Assembly: GCA_963556195.1 (NCBI GenBank)
Contig: CAUVYP010000244.1
Location: 1,364,001-1,428,000 of the forward strand
From: Sepiola atlantica
Taxonomy: Eukaryota > Mollusca > Cephalopoda > Sepiida > Sepiolidae
Direction of reading: 5' to 3'
DNA: 64,000 nucleotides
The position numbers and the translations under genes were made by a program. Below the pieces are notes generated by a model that saw nothing but the letters and a program-made list of their open reading frames with translations, made no database searches and was not told the DNA's origin. Below are positions 52,525 to 62,385 of the stretch, piece after piece; position 1 is the first letter of the stretch, and the number at the start of each line of letters is the position of its first letter.

Positions 52525-55314
52525 TTAGCGCGTTTTAAAGTTGATATCGCTTTTGTTTATAACTTCCACATTTATTCGAATTGTGCCACGAAACTTTGCA
52601 GACAGTCGCGGAGCCACATTTTCATCTGAAGTACCAAGTTTCAGAAGTGCAGCTCTTGTACTGCCGGAGATATGTCGATACAAACTGAATACGCAAAACA
52701 TCAACAAAATTTAGCGCGTTTTAAAGTTGATATCGCTTTTGTTTATAACTTCCACATTTATTCGAATTGTGCAACGAAACTTTGCAGACAGTCGCGGAGA
52801 CACATTTTCTACAAAAGTACCAAGTCTCAGAAGTGCAGCTCTTGTACTGCCGGAGATATGTCGATACAAACTGAATACACAAAATATCAACAAAATTTAG
52901 CGCGTTTTAAAGTTGATATCGCTTTTGTTTATAACTTCCACATTTATTCGAATTGTGCAACGAAACTTTGCAGACAGTCTCGAATAGGCCTTTTGCACTG
53001 AGGTACCAAGTTTCAGAAGTGCAGCTGTTGTACTTCCGGAGATATGTCGATACAAACTGAATACGCAAAACATCAACAAAATTTAGCGCGTTTTAAAGTT
53101 GATATCGCTTTTGTTTATAACTTCCACATTTATTCGAATTGTGCCACGAAACTTTGCAGACAGTCGCGGAGACACATGTTCTACTGAAGTACCAAGTTTC
53201 AGAAGTGCAGCTCTTGTACTGCCGGAGATATGTCGATACAAACTGAATACGCAAAACATCAACAAAATTTAGCGCGTTTTAAAGTTGATATCGCTTTTGT
53301 TTATAACTTCCACATTTATTCGAATTGTGCAACGAAACTTTGCAGACAGTCTCGAATAGGCCTTTTCTACTGAAGTAACCAGTTTCAGAAATGCAGCTCT
53401 TTTACTGCCGGAGATATGTCGATACAAACTGAATACGCAAAACATCAACAAAATTTAGCGCGTTTTAAAGTTGATATCGCTTTTGTTTATAACTTCCACA
53501 TTTATTCGAATTGTGCAACGAAACTTTGCAGACAGTCTCGAATAGGCCTTTTCTACTGAAGTACCAAGTTTCAGAAGTGCAGCTCTTGTACTGCCGGAGA
53601 TATGTCGATACAAACTGAATACGCAAAACATCAACAAAATTTAGCGCGTTTTAAAGTTGATATCGCTTTTGTTTATAACTTCCACATTTATTCGAATTGT
53701 GCAACGAAACTTTGCAGACAGTCGCGGAGACACATTTTCTACTGAAGTACAAAGTTTCAGAAGTGCAGCTCTTGTACTGCCGGAGATATGTCGATACAAA
53801 CTGAATACGCAAAACATCAACAAAATTTAGCGCGTTTTAAAGTTGATATCGCTTTTGTTTATAACTTCCACATTTATTCGAATTGGTCAACGAAACTTTG
53901 CAGACAGTCGCGGAGACACATTTTCTACTGAAGTACCAAGTTTCAGAAGTGCAGCTCTTGTACTGCCGGAGATATGTCGATACAAACTGAATACGCAAAA
54001 CATCAACAAAATTTAGCGCGTTTTAAAGTTGATATCGCTTTTGTTTATAACTTCCACATTTATTCGAATTGTGCAACGAAACTTTGCAGACAGTCGCGGA
54101 GACACATTTTCTACTTAAGTACCAAGTTTCAGAAGTGCAACTCTTGTACTGCCGGAGATAGGTCGATACAAACTGAATACGCAAAACATCAACAAAATTT
54201 AGCGCGTTTTAAAGTTGATATCGCTTTTGTTTATAACTTCCACATTTATTCGAATTGGTAAACGAAACTTTGCAGACAGTCGCGGAGACACATTTTCTAC
54301 TGAAGTACCAAGTTTCAGAAGTGCAGCTCTTGTACTGCCGGAGATATGTCGATACAAACTGAATACGCAAAACATCAACAAAATTTAGCGCGTTTTAAAG
54401 TTGATATCGCTTTTGTTTATAACTTCCACATTTATTCGAATTGTGCAACGAAACTTTGCAGACAGTCTCGAATAGGCCTTTTCTACTGAAGTACACAGTT
54501 TCAGAAGTGCAGCTCTTTTACTGCCGGAGATATGTAGATACAAACTGAATACGCAAAACATCAACAAAATTTAGCGCGTTTTAAAGTTGATATCGCTTTT
54601 GTTTATAACTTCCACAGTTATTAGAATTGTGCAACGAAACTTTGCAGACAGTCTCGAATAGGCCTTTTCTACTGAAGTAACCAGTTTCAGAAGTGCAGCT
54701 CTTGTACTGCCGGAGATATGTCGATACAAACTGAATACGCAAAACATCAACAAAATTTAGCGCGTTTTAAAGTTGATATCGCTTTTGTTTATAACTTCCA
54801 CATTTATTCGAATTGTGCAACGAAACTTTGCAGACAGTCGCCGAGACACATGTTCTACTGAAGTACCAAGTTTCAGAAGTGCAGCTCTTGTACTGATGGA
54901 GATATGTCGATACAAACTTAATACGCAAAACATCAACAAAATTTAGCGCGTTTTAAAGTTGATATCGCTTTTGTTTATAACTTCCACATTTATTTGAATT
55001 GTGCAACGAAACTTTGCAGACAGTCGCGGAGACACATTTTCCACTGAAGTACCAAGTTTCAGAAGTGCAGCTCTTGTACTGCCGGAGATATGTCGATACA
55101 AACTCAATACGCAAAACATCAACTAAATTAAGCCTGTTTTAAAGTTGATATCGCTTTTGTTTATAACTTCCACATTTATTCGAATTGTGAAACGAAACTT
55201 TGCAGACAGTCTCGAATAGGCCTTTTCTACTGAAGTACCAAGTTTCAGAAGTGCAGCTCTTGTACTGCCGGAGATAGGTCGATACAAACTGAATACGCAA
55301 AACATCAACAAAAT
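52525..55314. repeat. 15-mer HOR, form beta (2,790 bp)
   Basis: The order is A L T, V/H fusion, F G Q W X Y C R I N P. It shares its first seven monomers with form alpha, and its last eight with the 16-mer and 11-mer upstream. X here reads tctacttaag. Confidence 0.86.
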
Positions 55315-58105
55315 TTAGCGCGTTTTAAAGTTGATATCGCTTTTGTTTATAACTTCCACATTTATTCGAATTGTGCCACGAAACTTTGCAGACAGTCGCG
55401 GAGCCACATTTTCATCTGAAGTACCAAGTTTCAGAAGTGCAGCTCTTGTACTGCCGGAGATATGTCGATACAAACTGAATACGCAAAACATCAACAAAAT
55501 TTAGCGCGTTTTAAAGTTGATATCGCTTTTGTTTATAACTTCCACATTTATTCGAATTGTGCAACGAAACTTTGCAGACAGTCGCGGAGACACATTTTCT
55601 ACAAAAGTACCAAGTTTCAGAAGTGCAGCTCTTGTACTGCCGGAGATATGTCGATACAAACTGAATACACAAAATATCAACAAAATTTAGCGCGTTTTAA
55701 AGTTGATATCGCTTTTGTTTATAACTTCCACATTTATTCGAATTGTGCAACGAAACTTTGCAGACAGTCTCGAATAGGCCTTTTGCACTGAGGTACCAAG
55801 TTTCAGAAGTGCAGCTGTTGTACTTCCGGAGATATGTCGATACAAACTGAATACGCAAAACATCAACAAAATTTAGCGCGTTTTAAAGTTGATATCGCTT
55901 TTGTTTATAACTTCCACATTTATTCGAATTGTGCCACGAAACTTTGCAGACAGTCGCGGAGACACATGTTCTACTGAAGTACCAAGTTTCAGAAGTGCAG
56001 CTCTTGTACTGCCGGAGATATGTCGATACAAACTGAATACGCAAAACATCAACAAAATTTAGCGCGTTTTAAAGTTGATATCGCTTTTGTTTATAACTTC
56101 CACATTTATTCGAATTGTGCAACGAAACTTAGCAGACAGTCTCGAATAGGCCTTTTCTACTGAAGTAACCAGTTTCAAAAATGCAGCTCTTTTACTGCCG
56201 GAGATATGTCGATACAAACTGAATACGCAAAACATCAACAAAATTTAGCGCGTTTTAAAGTTGATATCGCTTTTGTTTATAACTTCCACATTTATTCGAA
56301 TTGTGCAACGAAACTTTGCAGACAGTCTCGAATAGGCCTTTTCTACTGAAGTACCAAGTTTCAGAAGTGCAGCTCTTGTACTGCCGGAGATATGTCGATA
56401 CAAACTGAATACGCAAAACATCAACAAAATTTAGCGCGTTTTAAAGTTGATATCGCTTTTGTTTATAACTTCCACATTTATTCGAATTGTGCAACGAAAC
56501 TTTGCAGACAGTCGCGGAGACACATTTTCTACTGAAGTACAAAGTTTCAGAAGTGCAGCTCTTGTACTGCCGGAGATATGTCGATACAAACTGAATACGC
56601 AAAACATCACCAAAATTTAGCGCGTTTTAAAGTTGATATCGCTTTTGTTTATAACTTCCACATTTATTCGAATTGTGCAACGAAACTTTGCAGACAGTCT
56701 CGAATAGGCCCTTTCCCACTGAGGTACCAAGTTTCAGAAGTGCAGCTGTTGTACTGCCAAAGATATGTCGATACAAACTGAATACGCAAAACATCAACAA
56801 GATTTAGCGCGTTTTAAAGTTGATATCGCTTTTGTTTATAACTTCCACATTTATTCGAATTGTGCCACGAAACTTTGCAGACAGTCGCGGAGCCACATTT
56901 TCTACTGAAGTACCAAGTTTCAGAAGTGCAGCTCTTGTACTGCCGGAGATATGTCGATACAAACTGAATACGCAAAACATCAACAAAATTTAGCGCGTTT
57001 TAAAGTTGATATCGCTTTTGTTTATAACTTCCACATTTATTCGAATTGGTCAACGAAACTTTGCAGACAGTCGCGGAGACACATTTTCTACTGAAGTACC
57101 AAGTTTAAGAAGTGCAGCTCTTGTACTGCCGGAGATATGTCGATACAAACTGAATACGCAAAACATCACCAAAATTTAGCGCGTTTTAAAGTTGATATCG
57201 CTTTTGTTTATAACTTCCACATTTATTCGAATTGTGCAACGAAACTTTGCAGACAGTCTCGAATAGGCCTTTTCTACTTAAGTACACAGTTTCAGAAGTG
57301 CAGCTCTTTTACTGCCGGAGATATGTCGATACAAACTGAATACGCAAAACATCAACAAAATTTAGCGCGTTTTAAAGTTGATATCGCTTTTGTTTATAAC
57401 TTCCACAGTTATTCGAATTGTGCAACGAAATTTTGCAGACAGTCTCGAATAGGCCTTTTCTACTGAAGTACGAAGTTTCAGAAGTGCAGCTCTTGTACTG
57501 CCGGAGATATGTCGATACAAACTGAATACGCAAAACATCAACAAAATTTAGCGCGTTTTAAAGTTGATATCGCTTTTGTTTATAACTTCCACATTTATTC
57601 GAATTGTGCAACGAAACTTTGCAGACAGTCGCGGAGACACATGTCCTACTGTAGTACCAAGTTTCAGAAGTGCAGCTCTTGTACTGATGGAGATATGTCG
57701 ATACAAACTGAATACGCAAAACATCAACAAAATTTAGCGCGTTTTAAAGTTGATATCGCTTTTGTTTATAACTTCCACATTTATTCGAATTGTGCAACGA
57801 AACTTTGCAGACAGTCGCGGAGACACATTTTCCACTGAAGTACCAAGTTTCAGAAGTGCAGCTCTTGTACTGCCGGAGATATGTCGATACAAACTGAATA
57901 CGCAAAACATCAACTAAATTTAGCGCGTTTTAAAGTTGATATCGCTTTTGTTTATAACTTCCACATTTATTCGGATTTTGAAACAAAACTTTGCAGACAG
58001 TCTCGAATAGGCCTTTTCTACTGAAGTACCAAGTTTCAGAAGTGCAGCTCTTGTACTGCCGGAGATAGGTCGATACAAACTGAATACGCAAAACATCAAC
58101 AAAAT
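55315..58105. repeat. 15-mer HOR, form alpha, copy 2 (2,791 bp)
   Basis: This repeats 49734-52524 at an offset of 5,581 bp, nearly base for base, including Z, cgaaattttgc in R, tcctactgtag in I and cggattttgaaac in P. The larger period is therefore alpha plus beta, 30 monomers. Confidence 0.87.
56709..56716. other. 1-bp insertion, lineage marker 3 (second copy)
   Basis: The same ggccctttcccactg occurs one 5,581-bp unit after the first. Confidence 0.9.
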
Positions 58106-59499
58106 TTAGCGCGTTTTAAAGTTGATATCGCTTTTGTTTATAACTTCCACATTTATTCGAATTGTGCCACGAAACTTTGCAGACAGTCGCGGAGCCACAT
58201 TTTCATCTGAAGTACCAAGTTTCAGAAGTGCAGCTCTTGTACTGCCGGAGATATGTCGATACAAACTGAATACGCAAAACATCAACAAAATTTAGCGCGT
58301 TTTAAAGTTGATATCGCTTTTGTTTATAACTTCCACATTTATTCGAATTGTGCAACGAAACTTTGCAGACAGTCGCGGAGACACATTTTCTACAAAAGTA
58401 CCAAGTCTCAGAAGTGCAGCTCTTGTACTGCCGGAGATATGTCGATACAAACTGAATACACAAAATATCAACAAAATTTAGCGCGTTTTAAAGTTGATAT
58501 CGCTTTTGTTTATAACTTCCACATTTATTCGAATTGTGCAACGAAACTTTGCAGACAGTCTCGAATAGGCCTTTTGCACTGAGGTACCAAGTTTCAGAAG
58601 TGCAGCTGTTGTACTTCCGGAGATATGTCGATACAAACTGAATACGCAAAACATCAACAAAATTTAGCGCGTTTTAAAGTTGATATCGCTTTTGTTTATA
58701 ACTTCCACATTTATTCGAATTGTGCCACGAAACTTTGCAGACAGTCGCGGAGACACATGTTCTACTGAAGTACCAAGTTTCAGAAGTGCAGCTCTTGTAC
58801 TGCCGGAGATATGTCGATACAAACTGAATACGCAAAACATCACCAAAATTTAGCGCGTTTTAAAGTTGATATCGCTTTTGTTTATAACTTCCACATTTAT
58901 TCGAATTGTGCAACGAAACTTTGCAGACAGTCTCGAATAGGCCTTTTCTACTTAAGTACACAGTTTCAGAAGTGCAGCTCTTTTACTGCCGGAGATATGT
59001 CGATACAAACTGAATACGCAAAACATCAACAAAATTTAGCGCGTTTTAAAGTTGATATCGCTTTTGTTTATAACTTCCACAGTTATTCGAATTGTGCAAC
59101 GAAATTTTGCAGACAGTCTCGAATAGGCCTTTTCTACTGAAGTACGAAGTTTCAGAAGTGCAGCTCTTGTACTGCCGGAGATATGTCGATACAAACTGAA
59201 TACGCAAAACATCAACAAAATTTAGCGCGTTTTAAAGTTGATATCGCTTTTGTTTATAACTTCCACATTTATTCGAATTGTGCAACGAAACTTTGCAGAC
59301 AGTCGCGGAGACACATTTTCTACTGAAGTACAAAGTTTCAGAAGTGCAGCTCTTGTACTGCCGGAGATATGTCGATACAAACTGAATACGCAAAACATCA
59401 CCAAAATTTAGCGCGTTTTAAAGTTGATATCGCTTTTGTTTATAACTTCCACATTTATTCGAATTGTGCAACGAAACTTTGCAGACAGTCTCGAATAGG

Positions 59500-59507
59500 C
59501 CCTTTCC
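59500..59507. other. 1-bp insertion, lineage marker 3 (third copy)
   Basis: The same ggccctttcccactg lies in the first inner block of the expanded unit. Confidence 0.9.
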
Positions 59508-60988
59508 CACTGAGGTACCAAGTTTCAGAAGTGCAGCTGTTGTACTGCCAAAGATATGTCGATACAAACTGAATACGCAAAACATCAACAAGATTTAGCG
59601 CGTTTTAAAGTTGATATCGCTTTTGTTTATAACTTCCACATTTATTCGAATTGTGCCACGAAACTTTGCAGACAGTCGCGGAGCCACATTTTCTACTGAA
59701 GTACCAAGTTTCAGAAGTGCAGCTGTTGTACTGCCGGAGATATGTCGATACAAACTGAATACGCAAAACATCAACAAAATTTAGCGCGTTTTAAAGTTGA
59801 TATCGCTTTTGTTTATAACTTCCACATTTATTCGAATTGGTCAACGAAACTTTGCAGACAGTCGCGGAGACACATTTTCTACTGAAGTACCAAGTTTCAG
59901 AAGTGCAGCTCTTGTACTGCCGGAGATATGTCGATACAAACTGAATACGCAAAACATCACCAAAATTTAGCGCGTTTTAAAGTTGATATCGCTTTTGTTT
60001 ATAACTTCCACATTTATTCGAATTGTGCAACGAAACTTTGCAGACAGTCTCGAATAGGCCTTTTCTACTTAAGTACACAGTTTCAGAAGTGCAGCTCTTT
60101 TACTGCCGGAGATATGTCGATACAAACTGAATACGCAAAACATCAACAAAATTTAGCGCGTTTTAAAGTTGATATCGCTTTTGTTTATAACTTCCACAGT
60201 TATTCGAATTGTGCAACGAAATTTTGCAGACAGTCTCGAATAGGCCTTTTCTACTGAAGTACGAAGTTTCAGAAGTGCAGCTCTTGTACTGCCGGAGATA
60301 TGTCGATACAAACTGAATACGCAAAACATCAACAAAATTTAGCGCGTTTTAAAGTTGATATCGCTTTTGTTTATAACTTCCACATTTATTCGAATTGTGC
60401 AACGAAACTTTGCAGACAGTCTCGAATAGGCCTTTTCTACTGAAGTAACCAGTTTCAGAAATGCAGCTCTTTTACTGCCGGAGATATGTCGATACAAACT
60501 GAATACGCAAAACATCAACAAAATTTAGCGCGTTTTAAAGTTGATATCGCTTTTGTTTATAACTTCCACATTTATTCGAATTGTGCAACGAAACTTTGCA
60601 GACAGTCTCGAATAGGCCTTTTCTACTGAAGTACCAAGTTTCAGAAGTGCAGCTCTTGTACTGCCGGAGATATGTCGATACAAACTGAATACGCAAAACA
60701 TCAACAAAATTTAGCGCGTTTTAAAGTTGATATCGCTTTTGTTTATAACTTCCACATTTATTCGAATTGTGCAACGAAACTTTGCAGACAGTCGCGGAGA
60801 CACATTTTCTACTGAAGTACAAAGTTTCAGAAGTGCAGCTCTTGTACTGCCGGAGATATGTCGATACAAACTGAATACGCAAAACATCACCAAAATTTAG
60901 CGCGTTTTAAAGTTGATATCGCTTTTGTTTATAACTTCCACATTTATTCGAATTGTGCAACGAAACTTTGCAGACAGTCTCGAATAGG

Positions 60989-60996
60989 CCCTTTCC
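60989..60996. other. 1-bp insertion, lineage marker 3 (fourth copy)
   Basis: The same ggccctttcccactg occurs 1,489 bp after the third, consistent with an 8-monomer duplication. Confidence 0.9.
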
Positions 60997-62385
60997 CACT
61001 GAGGTACCAAGTTTCAGAAGTGCAGCTGTTGTACTGCCAAAGATATGTCGATACAAACTGAATACGCAAAACATCAACAAGATTTAGCGCGTTTTAAAGT
61101 TGATATCGCTTTTGTTTATAACTTCCACATTTATTCGAATTGTGCCACGAAACTTTGCAGACAGTCGCGGAGCCACATTTTCTACTGAAGTACCAAGTTT
61201 CAGAAGTGCAGCTGTTGTACTGCCGGAGATATGTCGATACAAACTGAATACGCAAAACATCAACAAAATTTAGCGCGTTTTAAAGTTGATATCGCTTTTG
61301 TTTATAACTTCCACATTTATTCGAATTGGTCAACGAAACTTTGCAGACAGTCGCGGAGACACATTTTCTACTGAAGTACCAAGTTTCAGAAGTGCAGCTC
61401 TTGTACTGCCGGAGATATGTCGATACAAACTGAATACGCAAAACATCACCAAAATTTAGCGCGTTTTAAAGTTGATATCGCTTTTGTTTATAACTTCCAC
61501 ATTTATTCGAATTGTGCAACGAAACTTTGCAGACAGTCTCGAATAGGCCTTTTCTACTTAAGTACACAGTTTCAGAAGTGCAGCTCTTTTACTGCCGGAG
61601 ATATGTCGATACAAACTGAATACGCAAAACATCAACAAAATTTAGCGCGTTTTAAAGTTGATATCGCTTTTGTTTATAACTTCCACAGTTATTCGAATTG
61701 TGCAACGAAATTTTGCAGACAGTCTCGAATAGGCCTTTTCTACTGAAGTACGAAGTTTCAGAAGTGCAGCTCTTGTACTGCCGGAGATATGTCGATACAA
61801 ACTGAATACGCAAAACATCAACAAAATTTAGCGCGTTTTAAAGTTGATATCGCTTTTGTTTATAACTTCCACATTTATTCGAATTGTGCAACGAAACTTT
61901 GCAGACAGTCGCGGAGACACATGTTCTACTGTAGTACCAAGTTTCAGAAGTGCAGCTCTTGTACTGATGGAGATATGTCGATACAAACTGAATACGCAAA
62001 ACATCAACAAAATTTAGTGCGTTTTAAAGTTGATATCGCTTTTGTTTATAACTTCCACATTTATTCGAATTGTGCAACGAAACTTTGCAGACAGTCGCGG
62101 AGACACATTTTCCACTGAAGTACCAAGTTTCAGAAGTGCAGCTCTTGTACTGCCGGAGATATGTCGATACAAACTGAATACGCAAAACATCAACTAAATT
62201 TAGCGCGTTTTAAAGTTGATATCGCTTTTGTTTATAACTTCCACATTTATTCGGATTTTGAAACAAAACTTTGCAGACAGTCTCGAATAGGCCTTTTCTA
62301 CTGAGGTACCAAGTTTCAGAAGTGCAGCTCTTGTACTGCCGGAGATAGGTCGATACAAACTGAATACGCAAAACATCAACAAAAT

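Larger units (their letters stand above)
58106..62385. repeat. Expanded alpha unit, 23 monomers (4,280 bp)
   Basis: The order is A L T V/H, C R, Q Z A W C R, F G Q Z A W C R I N P. Removing the repeated inner parts gives form alpha. The C-R pair occurs three times (58850, 59967, 61456). The 8-monomer block at 59595 recurs in part at 61084 with a shared new change, gctgttgtactgccgg, in the A-like monomer. Confidence 0.83.

Noticed and set aside
18258..62118. Plus-strand open frames of 67-109 codons
   Set aside because: They appear only where a 1-bp insertion or a stop-removing change joins two monomers, and they repeat with the HOR that carries the change. No independent gene signal is present.
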